Positions 16,290 to 23,351 of a stretch of DNA of 64,000 nucleotides are shown here, piece by piece. The notes under the pieces were generated by a model. That model saw nothing but the letters and a program-made list of their open reading frames with translations, searched no databases and was not told the origin of the DNA. A program made the translations under genes and the position numbers. The stretch is taken from NCBI RefSeq assembly GCF_006539565.1, contig NZ_BJNG01000038.1, positions 51,592-115,591 of the forward strand. The letters are read 5' to 3'. The DNA comes from Pseudonocardia hydrocarbonoxydans. GTDB lineage: Bacteria > Actinomycetota > Actinomycetes > Mycobacteriales > Pseudonocardiaceae. Position 1 is the stretch's first letter, and the number at the start of each line of letters is the position of its first letter.

Positions 16290-17171
16290 TCAGGCGGCCG
16301 GGGACCGGACCGCCCGGGCCCCGCGGACCAGCGCCCCGAGCCGCCCGGACACCCCGGCCACCCGCTCCAGCGGCAGCATGTGCCCGGCCTCCGGGAAGAT
16401 CGTGAGCGAGGCCGAGGGCAGCGCGGCCCGGATCCGGCGCGACGCCGCGACCGGGGTGAGCCGGTCGCGCGACCCGGCGAGCACGACCGTCGGGATCCCG
16501 GCGAACGCGGCCAGCGCGGTCTCGCGCTCGTGCGCGGCGAGGGTGGGCCGGAAGCCCGACAGCGTCAGCGGCCGGCACGCGGCCAGCGACCGCACGGTGG
16601 TCCGCACGGCGTGCCGGTCGGCGTCCGGCCCGAGCAGCAGCCACCTCGCGGCCGGGGCGATCGCCCGTGGGCTGCCCAGCCGCGACCCCGCGGCCCAGCG
16701 CCGCGAGGCGAACAGCCGGTCCTCCACCGCCCTGACGACCGGGACCGTCTGCCGGGGCAGCCCGAACGAGGTGTCCGCCAGCCCGCCGGCCGCCGTCGCG
16801 ACCAGCGCGACCCCGGCCGCCCGCGCCACGACGTCGGGGTGCCGGTCGGCCAGCGCCATGAGCGTCATGCCGCCCATCGAGTGCCCGGCGAGCACCAGCG
16901 GGCCGGTCGGCGCGGTCCGCGCGATCAGCAGCGCGAGATCGTCGGCGAGCTGGTCGAGGGTGAGCGAGGCCGGGTCGGCGACGCCGGAGCGGCCGTGACC
17001 GCGGTGGTCGTAGCGGACGACCCGCGCGCCCGGCCCGGACAGTGCGGCCGACACCGGCGCCCAGGTGGACGAGTCGAGCGTCCAGCCGTGGGCGAGCACG
17101 ACGGTGACCGGGGCGGTGTCGGGTCCGTCCACCTCGACGTGCAGGGGGACCCCGTCGGTGGTGGTGAGCAT
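16290..17171 (-). CDS. Alpha/beta hydrolase (2), coupled to AurF2
   Basis: A 293-residue alpha/beta hydrolase with VVLAHGWTLDSSTW (oxyanion hole), RYDHRGHGRSG, nucleophile LAGHSMGGMTLMA, acid VVLAGSRDRLTPV and base FPEAGHMLPLE: a complete triad in standard spacing. ATG 17171 shares its A with the AurF2 stop (TGATG), so translation is coupled and both belong to the transcript starting at the 18094-18124 operators. It resembles haloperoxidase/epoxide-hydrolase-like esterases, but the substrate is unknown. Its 3' end is 4 nt from the convergent CPBP stop. Confidence 0.88.
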   Translation of the reverse strand: MLTTTDGVPLHVEVDGPDTAPVTVVLAHGWTLDSSTWAPVSAALSGPGARVVRYDHRGHGRSGVADPASLTLDQLADDLALLIARTAPTGPLVLAGHSMGGMTLMALADRHPDVVARAAGVALVATAAGGLADTSFGLPRQTVPVVRAVEDRLFASRRWAAGSRLGSPRAIAPAARWLLLGPDADRHAVRTTVRSLAACRPLTLSGFRPTLAAHERETALAAFAGIPTVVLAGSRDRLTPVAASRRIRAALPSASLTIFPEAGHMLPLERVAGVSGRLGALVRGARAVRSPAA

Positions 17172-18073
17172 CAGATCAGGTGCGCCTTCCGCCAGAGGAT
17201 CTCGGTGGGCCCGCCGACGAGCTTCTGCTCGCGCAGGAACGGCACCAGCTTGCGGGCCGACCACCGGAGCATCTCGTGATGATGCGGGTTGGCCTGCGCC
17301 GCGCGGAACCCCACGGCGGGGTCGATGCCGACCGAGGCGTAGACGTCGCGGTGGATCAGGTTCTTCGCCACGACGTAGGCGATCCGGGCGGTGAGGTAGT
17401 TGGCCAGCGCGCGCTCGGCCGCGTTGGTCCTGGGCATCAGCCGGACCAGCTCCTCGCGGGCGTAGCGGACGTGCCGGGCCTCCTCCGTCACGTGGATCTT
17501 GTTGACCATGCGGGTGAGCGGCTGCACGGTCTCGTCGCGCATCGCCTCGCGCTGCATCTGGTCGAGGATCTCCTCGACGAACAGCGTGCCCGCGAACATC
17601 GCCGGCCCGCTCGCGACGGCCTTGAACAGGCGGCCGAGCTCGTGGGTGAGGCGGCGCGGGCGGTAGTCGGGCACCTCGCAGTGCGCGTTCATCTTGGCGA
17701 ACATGATCGAGTGTCGGCACTCGTCGGCGATCTCGACGAGCGCGTACTGGATGTGGTTGCTGCGCGGGTCGCGGTCGTAGGAGTACCGCAGCAGCATCTG
17801 CATGAGGATCATCTCGAACCACAGCCCGATGCGCGCCACGCTGCACAGCTCGTGGATCGACAGCGTGCGCCGCTGCTCCTCGGAGAGCGTGTCCCACAGC
17901 TCGGTGCCGTAGAGCGACACCCGGTGCTCGGGCACGCCCCACAGCCCGTCGACGAGCGGGGCGTCCCAGTCGATGTCGATGCTGGGCTCGTAGGAGTGGT
18001 CGAGCGACGACTTGAGCAGCCGCGTGGCGGTGGCCTCGCGGTCACCCACCCGACTCGCGAATCCTGCGGTCAT
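17171..18073 (-). CDS. AurF-type diiron oxygenase, paralog 2
   Basis: A 300-residue diiron protein with the same motifs as the gene at 11786-12682: LSIHELCSVARIGLWFEMILMQ, ALVEIADECRHSIMFAKM, LFVEEILDQMQREAM and IHVTEEARHVRYAREELVRL hold the Glu/His ligands. The N-termini also match (SL.HSYEPSID.DWDA). The conserved tail WSARKL.PFLRE is shared by both. It probably uses O2 at a diiron centre in the cytosol; neither substrate nor electron donor can be told. The hydrolase gene is translationally coupled downstream, and the divergent TetR gene starts 52 nt away. Confidence 0.88.
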   Translation of the reverse strand: MTAGFASRVGDREATATRLLKSSLDHSYEPSIDIDWDAPLVDGLWGVPEHRVSLYGTELWDTLSEEQRRTLSIHELCSVARIGLWFEMILMQMLLRYSYDRDPRSNHIQYALVEIADECRHSIMFAKMNAHCEVPDYRPRRLTHELGRLFKAVASGPAMFAGTLFVEEILDQMQREAMRDETVQPLTRMVNKIHVTEEARHVRYAREELVRLMPRTNAAERALANYLTARIAYVVAKNLIHRDVYASVGIDPAVGFRAAQANPHHHEMLRWSARKLVPFLREQKLVGGPTEILWRKAHLI

Positions 18074-18093
18074 CCGGCATTCCTCCCGACACT

Positions 18094-18124
18094 GTTACCG
18101 GCGGTAACTGTTACCTCTGGTACC
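18094..18124. promoter_or_regulatory. Tandem TetR-type operators between aurF2 and tetR2 (site C)
   Basis: GTTACC GGC GGTAAC (18094-18108, perfect) and GTTACC TCT GGTACC (18110-18124, one base missing from the right arm) are joined by a single T, exactly as at 12703-12733. The block fills the centre of the divergent intergenic region and abuts the TetR2 GTG at 18125. This placement fits autorepression plus control of the aurF2 transcript. Confidence 0.78.
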
Positions 18125-18811
18125 GTGCCTCCAGTGGAGCCTCCTGTCAAGCCGACCGATCGCCAGGCCCGCCGCGCGCAGCGCCGCGCCGAGATGGTGC
18201 AGGCCGCGATGGACGCCGTGCGCCGGCACGGGCCGGGCGTCTCCGTCGCCGACATCGCCGCCGAGGCCGGCATCACGAAACCCGTGCTCTACCGGCACTT
18301 CGACGACCGCGCCGACCTGCACCGCGCCGTCGGCCACGAGGCCGCCGCGCTGCTGATGGCCCGCATCGCGCCGGAGCTGATGAAGAACCGCGAGCCCAAG
18401 GAGCACATCCGCGGGGTCATCGACGGCTTCCTGTCCGGCGTCGAGGACGAGCCGCAGCTGTGGCGCTTCGTCGTGCACAACCCGGGCGAGCACACGCCGG
18501 GCGCGGAGGTCGTCGACGACGTCCGGCAGACCATCGCGAGCCTGCTCTCGTCGCTGATCGGCGTGCGGCTGCGGGAGGCCGACCTCGACCCGGGCGGCGC
18601 GGAGGCCTGGGCGATCGGGCTCGTCGGCATGGTGCAGAGCGCGGGCGACTGGTGGCTGGAGCGCCAGACGATGAGCCGCGAGGCCGTCACCGACTACCTG
18701 ACCACGTTGATCTGGGGCGGCGTCGCCGGCGTGCTGGGCGACGGCACCGCCGCCGAGCCGCACCCGCCGCTGCGCCTGCTGCCCCCCACCGGAACGGGAG
18801 AACCCACATGA
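18125..18811 (+). CDS. TetR family regulator (2), likely regulator of the AurF regulon
   Basis: A 228-residue TetR protein. After a Pro-rich start, RAEMVQAAMDAVRRHGPGVSVADIAAEAGITKPVLYRHFDDRADLHRAVG is a full HTH domain. The ligand domain follows, including WRFVVHNPGE and a helical C-terminus. Two starts are possible, GTG 18125 and GTG 18134; neither has a ribosome site, and a leaderless message is likely because the operators run up to 18124. Position next to operator site C makes it the prime candidate for binding GTTACC-N3-GGTAAC. Its ligand may be the AurF substrate or an acyl-CoA; this is inference. Confidence 0.85.
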   Translation: MPPVEPPVKPTDRQARRAQRRAEMVQAAMDAVRRHGPGVSVADIAAEAGITKPVLYRHFDDRADLHRAVGHEAAALLMARIAPELMKNREPKEHIRGVIDGFLSGVEDEPQLWRFVVHNPGEHTPGAEVVDDVRQTIASLLSSLIGVRLREADLDPGGAEAWAIGLVGMVQSAGDWWLERQTMSREAVTDYLTTLIWGGVAGVLGDGTAAEPHPPLRLLPPTGTGEPT

Positions 18812-19131
18812 GCGACGAGCACGAGGACGGCTACCGGGGCCCCGCCACCCTCACCGTCGACGGGCGCGACGTGCCGGTCACGGTCGTCCTCGACGCCCGC
18901 CACGAGCCGCACGACGGCCGGCTGCACTGGTTCGGGCGGCTCACCCTGGAGCCCGGCGTCGAGCCCGCGCTGGTCGGCGCCCTCACGGCCGCGTCGAGCC
19001 GCCTGGAGCTGAGCACCGGGGGCGGCCGCGCCGACGCCCGCATCGGCGACCGGGACCCGTGGGGCCGCTTCCGCGTCACCGGGGTGGGCCGGCTCCCGTA
19101 CGCCGTCGAGGAACCCTCGCTCGACGACTAG
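18808..19131 (+). CDS. DUF4873 family protein
   Basis: A 107-residue protein with the DUF4873 pattern GYRGPATLTVDGRDVPVTVVLDARHEPHDGRLHWFGRL and a Gly-rich beta-strand core. In actinobacteria DUF4873 occurs alone or fused to flavin monooxygenases; its role is unknown. ATG 18808 overlaps the TetR2 stop (ATGA), so the two are cotranscribed, and gggag upstream gives a ribosome site. The stop TAG (19129-19131) sits on the junction with the insertion sequence; removing the element and one TA copy would still leave TAG, so the gene is intact. Confidence 0.82.
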   Translation: MSDEHEDGYRGPATLTVDGRDVPVTVVLDARHEPHDGRLHWFGRLTLEPGVEPALVGALTAASSRLELSTGGGRADARIGDRDPWGRFRVTGVGRLPYAVEEPSLDD

Positions 19132-19171
19132 AGCGTGTCCCGTGGATCAGTGGTGCGGGATGCGATAGACC

Positions 19172-19594
19172 GTGGTCGTGCTTGATCGTCACGATCTGAC
19201 CGACGAGGAATGGGCGCGGCTGGAGCCGCTGTTACCCAGTCGTGCACCTCGTCGTGGGGGCCGCTGGGCTGATCACCGCCAGGTGGTCAACGGGGTGTTC
19301 TGGCGGACCCGTTGCGGGTCGCCGTGGCGGGATCTGCCCGTCGAGTATGGGCACTGGAAGACCGTCTACAACCGGCATCGCCGCTGGTCGGGTGATGGGA
19401 CCTGGGCCGGCGTGCTGGCCGAGCTGCGTCGCGGCGCGGACGGTGAGCAGGGCGCGGGCTGGGTGGTGGCGGTGGACGCCGGGGTGGTGCGTGGCCATCA
19501 ACACGCCGCCGGCGCCCGGCACGCCCCGCCCGCCGACATCGACGTGGAGGTCGCCACCCCGCTCGATGTCGACACAGGGGGCGATGTCGAATGA
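19172..19594 (+). CDS. IS5-type transposase, N-terminal frame (orfA)
   Basis: This frame gives the transposase N-terminus (DLTDEEWARLEPLLPSR, GGRWADHRQVVNGVFWRTRCGSPWRDLPVEYGHWKTVYNRHRRWSGDGTW, of DUF4096 type) and the first catalytic Asp in WVVAVDAGVVRGHQHAAG. It stops at TGA 19592-19594, before the rest of the catalytic core. The other frame must be joined to it by a +1 shift (or -2) or made separately. No A-rich slippery heptamer is present; a five-G run at 19577-19581 lies near the change of frame. Confidence 0.82.
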   Translation: MVVLDRHDLTDEEWARLEPLLPSRAPRRGGRWADHRQVVNGVFWRTRCGSPWRDLPVEYGHWKTVYNRHRRWSGDGTWAGVLAELRRGADGEQGAGWVVAVDAGVVRGHQHAAGARHAPPADIDVEVATPLDVDTGGDVE

Positions 19595-20129
19595 CAAGAA
19601 TCCGGGCCGGCCGCGGGCCACGCGGCCCAGCCGGGAGTCGCTGGGGCGCTCCCGGGGCGGGCTGACCTGCAAGATCCACCTCGCGGCTGATTCCCGCTGT
19701 CGGCCGATCTCCCGGGTGACCACTGCGGGGCACCGGCACGATTCGCTGGCCTTCGCCGCGGTGATGGCCGGGATCCGGATCGGCCGCCGCGGACCGGGCC
19801 GGCCGCGGACCCGGCCCGGGCAGGTACTGGGCGACAAGGCCTATTCCAGCCGGGCGATCCGTTCCCACCTGCGACGACGCGGGATCCGGGCGGTCATCCC
19901 GGAGCCAGCCGACCAGGCCGGTCACCGGGCCAAGCGGGGCAGCCGGGGCGGGCGACCACCCGGGTTCGATGCCGAGGCCTACAAGCAGCGCAACATAGTC
20001 GAGCGGGCGATCAACAAGCTCAAGAGCTTCCGCGCGGTCGCGACCCGCTACGACAAACGCGACTTCGTGTACCGCGGAACCGTCGACATCGCCTCGATCA
20101 GGATCTGGCTACGCGACCCCGTCCCATGA
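19584..20129 (+). CDS. IS5-type transposase, C-terminal frame (orfB)
   Basis: This frame continues the transposase: SLGRSRGGLTCKIHLAADS, HRHDSLAF, the second Asp in VLGDKAYSSRAIRSHLRRRGIRAVIPEP, and the catalytic Glu in NIVERAINKLKSFRAVATRYDKRD, ending near the right inverted repeat. ATG 19584 precedes the orfA stop by 8 nt and has an aggggg purine run upstream. Re-initiation is therefore as possible as a frameshift fusion. The open frame extends upstream of 19584 out of phase with orfA. Confidence 0.8.
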   Translation: MSNDKNPGRPRATRPSRESLGRSRGGLTCKIHLAADSRCRPISRVTTAGHRHDSLAFAAVMAGIRIGRRGPGRPRTRPGQVLGDKAYSSRAIRSHLRRRGIRAVIPEPADQAGHRAKRGSRGGRPPGFDAEAYKQRNIVERAINKLKSFRAVATRYDKRDFVYRGTVDIASIRIWLRDPVP

Positions 20130-20158
20130 TCCACGGGACACGCTCTAGCCCCGGAATG

Positions 20159-20209
20159 GCAGGAAGGCCACCTTCACGCAGCGAGATGGCGTGAAGGTGG
20201 CCTTCCTGC
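20159..20209. terminator. Strong bidirectional hairpin terminator
   Basis: A perfect 21-bp stem (20159-20179 with 20189-20209; arm core AGGAAGGCCACCTTCACGC) surrounds a 9-nt loop. It lies just after the insertion sequence and downstream of the DUF3107 gene reading left, and would originally have ended the DUF4873 transcript reading right. The GTGAAGGTGGCCTTCC stem sequence is, to my knowledge, common in Pseudonocardiales intergenic hairpins. Confidence 0.8.
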
Positions 20210-20222
20210 AGTTCGAGAGGGC

Positions 20223-20450
20223 TCAGCCGATGGCGAAGCCGACCCGGCGGCCCTCCTCGGGCGCGATCTCCACGTAGGCGATGTGCGCCGCCCGGACCAC
20301 GTACTTGCGGCCCTTCTCGTCGACCAGCCGCAGCAGGCCGTCGCCGCCGGCGAGCGCCTCGTCGACGAGCTTCGAGACCTCGTCCGGGGTCTGGTCGCTG
20401 GACACCACGAGCTCGCGCTGGCTCTCCGCGATGCCGATCTTGACCTCCAC
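20223..20450 (-). CDS. DUF3107 family protein
   Basis: A 75-residue actinobacterial protein of the DUF3107 family (VEVKIGIAESQRELVVSSDQ, then a helix and KYVVRAAHIAYVEIAPE). The M. tuberculosis equivalent is Rv3208A (TB9.4), next to a TetR gene and the rhlE region, as here. It is a small soluble alpha/beta protein of unknown role. The start is GTG 20450, with gaggtccccg upstream. Confidence 0.9.
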   Translation of the reverse strand: MEVKIGIAESQRELVVSSDQTPDEVSKLVDEALAGGDGLLRLVDEKGRKYVVRAAHIAYVEIAPEEGRRVGFAIG

Positions 20451-20543
20451 CGGGGACCTCCTGGTCGTCGTGTGAGTGGCTGTGCGGCCCAGGCTAGTCG
20501 AGCCGGGGCGTCCGGGCGTGGACGGGCGTGCGCCGTGAGCGAA

Positions 20544-21206
20544 CTAGGAGAGCCCGAGCTTGGTCATCCGCTTGCCGTGGTTGATCTGCAGCCGCCGCAG
20601 CAGGGCGCCGATCCCGGCGAGGTCGCCCGAGCCGGTGACGATGAACTCGGCCAGCTCGTCGCGCTCGGCCACGATGTGCTGGGCCTGGGTGACGGCCTCG
20701 CCGAGCAGCCGCCGACCCCACAGGGCCAGGCGGTCGTGCAGCTGACGGTCCGCCGCGCACGCCGCCCTGACCTCGCGTTCGGCGAACGCGCTGTGCCCGG
20801 TGTCGGCGAGTACCAGGCGCACCAGCTCACCGGTCGGACCCGACACCCAGGCCGCGACCTCGCGGTAGAAGTCGGCGGCCAGCCCGTCGCCGAGGTAGGC
20901 CTTGACCAGCGACTCCAGCCAGCTCCGCGGCGCGGTGGACGCGTGGTAGGCGTCCCACATGTCGATGAACGGCGCCATCGCGTCCTCGATCGGCACCCCG
21001 ATGCCGCGCAGGTGCTCCTCCAGCATCCGGAAGTGCTCGATCTCGGCCGCCGCCATCGACGAGAGCGCGGCCCGCCCGCTCAGCGTCGGGGCGTGCCGGG
21101 CGTCCTCGGCGAGGCGGTCGAACGCCGAGAGCTCCCCGTAGGCGAGCACCCCCAGCAGGTCGATCGTGGCCCGTCCGGCGGCGGTGTCGCCGTCGACCGC
21201 CGTCAC
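20544..21206 (-). CDS. Ferritin-like (MiaE-like) diiron-fold protein
   Basis: A 220-residue helical protein from the conserved DUF3107-rhlE neighbourhood. Segments [37 protein letters not shown] (Glu-x2-His metal motif), [23 protein letters not shown] and [15 protein letters not shown] resemble tRNA-hydroxylase/ferritin-like folds seen in Rv3210c-type proteins. A real tRNA hydroxylase role is not shown. GTG 21206 (VTAVDGD) is preferred because cagggg lies 8 nt upstream; GTG 21227 would add 7 residues but has no ribosome site. Confidence 0.8.
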   Translation of the reverse strand: MTAVDGDTAAGRATIDLLGVLAYGELSAFDRLAEDARHAPTLSGRAALSSMAAAEIEHFRMLEEHLRGIGVPIEDAMAPFIDMWDAYHASTAPRSWLESLVKAYLGDGLAADFYREVAAWVSGPTGELVRLVLADTGHSAFAEREVRAACAADRQLHDRLALWGRRLLGEAVTQAQHIVAERDELAEFIVTGSGDLAGIGALLRRLQINHGKRMTKLGLS

Positions 21207-21531
21207 GCCGGCACCCCTGATGTGCACATGGCCGGAAGCCTAGAGGGCGGACCGCCCCCGCGGAGCGGCACACATCACCCCGCCGTGGACGCGCCGGGCG
21301 GGCGGCCGGGCAGACGCGCGGGGCCCACGGCGGGTAGGATGCGACCCAGCGCAGCACCCGTACGGGTGCGCGCCTACCCGCGGCCCGCATCCGAGGACGG
21401 TCTGGCCGCAACGACCTGGTGCGTGCAGCGCCTCGTCGGCTCTCCCGCACGGCGAGGTCCCGGATCGGGCGCCCGCGCCGCGCGGTCGACGAGCCGGCCC
21501 CGGCTCCTGTGCGCGGAGAGAGGCGATCACA
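21207..21531. other. 325-bp divergent intergenic region upstream of rhlE
   Basis: No gene seen. It holds a perfect 16-bp palindrome, GCACCCGTACGGGTGC, at 21354-21369 about 160 nt before the helicase start, and the rhlE ribosome site GGAGAGAGG at 21515-21523. The rhlE reading frame stays open through much of it but offers no ATG, GTG or TTG in that frame. Confidence 0.6.
21354..21369. promoter_or_regulatory. 16-bp palindrome upstream of rhlE
   Basis: GCACCCGTACGGGTGC is a perfect dyad with no central gap, lying in the divergent region between the ferritin-like gene and the helicase gene. A related GCACCCGTACG arm occurs in the glgM/DUF3117 terminator (55147-55180). It could bind a dimeric regulator or form part of the long rhlE leader. 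Confidence 0.4.
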
Positions 21532-23319
21532 CTGTCCGTCGACACCGATAACTCCACCCCCGCGATCATCCCCGACCCCGAGGACGCAGCGCAGGCGAAG
21601 CCGCTCACCGGCGACGCCCCCGTCCGGCCCGAGTCCCCCACCTTCGCCTCGCTGGGCGTACGCCCCGAGATCGTCCAGGCACTGGCCGAGGCGGGCATCG
21701 TGCACACCTTCGCCATCCAGGAGCTGACGCTCCCGCTGGCGCTGGCCGGCGAGGACGTCATCGGCCAGGCCCGCACCGGCATGGGCAAGACCCTGGGCTT
21801 CGGCGTGCCGCTGCTGCAGCGCGTCACCCCGCCCGCCGAGCAGCCCGCCGCCACGCTGGAGGGCGAGGCCGCCGACCGCACGAAGGACGTCCCGCAGGCG
21901 CTGGTCGTCGTCCCCACCCGTGAGCTGTGCGTGCAGGTGGCCGCCGACCTGGCCGACGCCGGCAAGCACCTCGGCATCCGCGTCACCGCGATCTACGGCG
22001 GGCGCGCCTACGAGCCCCAGCTGGCCGCGCTGCGCAAGGGCGTCGACGTCGTGGTCGGCACCCCCGGCCGCCTGCTCGACCTCGCCGAGCAGCGCCACCT
22101 GGTGCTCGGGCGGGTCAAGGCGCTCGTCCTCGACGAGGCCGACGAGATGCTCGACCTGGGCTTCCTGCCCGACGTCGAGAAGATCCTGCGGATGCTGCCC
22201 GACGAGCGCCACACGATGCTCTTCTCGGCCACCATGCCCGGCCCGATCATCGCGCTGGCCAGGGCGTTCCTCACCCGGCCCACACACATCCGCGCCGAGG
22301 AGCCCGACTCGGGCTCCACGCACGAGAACACCACGCAGCACGTCTACCGCGCCCACGCGATGGACAAGGTCGAGCTGCTCACCCGCGTGCTGCAGGCCGA
22401 GGGGCGCGGGCTCACGATGATCTTCGCGCGCACCAAGCGCACCGTGCAGCGCGTGGCCGACGACCTCGCCGACCGCGGGTTCGCCGCCGCCGCCGTGCAC
22501 GGCGACCTGGGCCAGGGCGCCCGCGAGCAGGCGCTGCGCGCGTTCCGCTCGGGCAAGGTCGACGTGCTGGTCGCCACCGACGTCGCCGCCCGCGGCATCG
22601 ACGTCTCCGACGTCACGCACGTCATCAACTACCAGTGCCCCGAGGACTCCAAGACCTACGTCCACCGGATCGGCCGCACCGGCCGCGCCGGGAAGACCGG
22701 GGTCGCGGTCACGCTCGTCGACTGGGACGAGCTGCACAAGTGGAAGACGATCAGCGACGACCTGGGCCTCGACATGCCCGAGGCGCCGGAGACCTACTCC
22801 ACCTCGCCGCACCTGTTCACCGACCTGTCCATCCCCACCACCGCCAAGGGGCGGCTGCCGCACTCGCAGCGCACCCGGGCCGGGCTCGACGCCGAGTACG
22901 TCGACACCGAGGGCGACCAGGGCGGCGGCCGCCGACGCGACCGCGACCGCGGCCGGCGCACCGAGGACGTCGTGCTGCCCGAGCGCCGGCCGCGCCGGTC
23001 GCGCTCGCGCACGCGCAGCCGGGCGGGCGTCTCGCTCGACGGCGGTGACACGCCCGCCGTGGCCGCCACCGCCGGGGCCGCTCCCGCCGGGGACACCACC
23101 GCGGCGGCCGACCCGGTCGCCGAGCCGAACGGGCCCGGGTCGAACGGATCCGGGCCCAACGGATCAGGGCCGAACGGATCAGGGCCGCGCACCGAGGGCG
23201 AGGACGGGCGTCCGCGCCGTCGCCGCCGGCGGGGCGGCCGGGGCCGCAGCGCGGGCGGCACGCGTCCCGACGACGGCCCGTCCTCGGACGGTGCCTCCGA
23301 GGACGCCGCCGCGAGCTGA
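21532..23319 (+). CDS. rhlE: DEAD-box RNA helicase RhlE, apparent CTG start
   Basis: A 595-residue DEAD-box helicase that unwinds RNA duplexes, probably in RNA turnover and cold or stress adaptation. The Q-motif (FASLGV...GIVHTFAIQ), motif I ARTGMGKT, Ia PTRELCVQ, II VLDEADEM, III SAT, IV-V IFARTKR and ATDVAARGID, and VI HRIGRTGRAG are all present. The C-terminus is Arg/Gly-rich with an NGSGP repeat. The first in-frame ATG/GTG (21700) would cut off the Q-motif Phe; the only start that keeps it is CTG 21532, 8 nt after GGAGAGAGG. This matches M. tuberculosis Rv3211 in its position. Confidence 0.92.
   Translation: MSVDTDNSTPAIIPDPEDAAQAKPLTGDAPVRPESPTFASLGVRPEIVQALAEAGIVHTFAIQELTLPLALAGEDVIGQARTGMGKTLGFGVPLLQRVTPPAEQPAATLEGEAADRTKDVPQALVVVPTRELCVQVAADLADAGKHLGIRVTAIYGGRAYEPQLAALRKGVDVVVGTPGRLLDLAEQRHLVLGRVKALVLDEADEMLDLGFLPDVEKILRMLPDERHTMLFSATMPGPIIALARAFLTRPTHIRAEEPDSGSTHENTTQHVYRAHAMDKVELLTRVLQAEGRGLTMIFARTKRTVQRVADDLADRGFAAAAVHGDLGQGAREQALRAFRSGKVDVLVATDVAARGIDVSDVTHVINYQCPEDSKTYVHRIGRTGRAGKTGVAVTLVDWDELHKWKTISDDLGLDMPEAPETYSTSPHLFTDLSIPTTAKGRLPHSQRTRAGLDAEYVDTEGDQGGGRRRDRDRGRRTEDVVLPERRPRRSRSRTRSRAGVSLDGGDTPAVAATAGAAPAGDTTAAADPVAEPNGPGSNGSGPNGSGPNGSGPRTEGEDGRPRRRRRRGGRGRSAGGTRPDDGPSSDGASEDAAAS
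23139..23190. repeat. Three tandem 15-bp repeats in the rhlE tail
   Basis: Units of the form aacggatc(c/a)gggcc(c/g) repeat three times and encode Asn-Gly-Ser-Gly-Pro. They sit in the disordered C-terminal tail of the helicase and are likely to vary in copy number. Confidence 0.7.
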
Positions 23320-23351
23320 TCCCGGCGTCCGGCCGGAGAGGACGACGCCCG

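Larger units (their letters stand above)
19131..20145. mobile_element. IS5-type (IS427-like) insertion sequence, complete
   Basis: A 1015-bp element bounded by perfect 19-bp terminal inverted repeats, GAGCGTGTCCCGTGGATCA at 19131-19149 and its complement at 20127-20145. A TA duplication flanks it (19129-19130 and 20146-20147); the wider flanks read CTAG on both sides, so a CTAG target is also possible. It carries a two-frame DDE transposase. Perfect ends and undamaged catalytic segments indicate recent arrival. It separates the TetR2-DUF4873 operon from the conserved DUF3107 gene. Confidence 0.88.

Noticed and set aside
18808..19131. DUF4873 gene truncated by the insertion sequence
   Set aside because: Removing the element and one TA copy leaves the same TAG stop, so the protein is unchanged.
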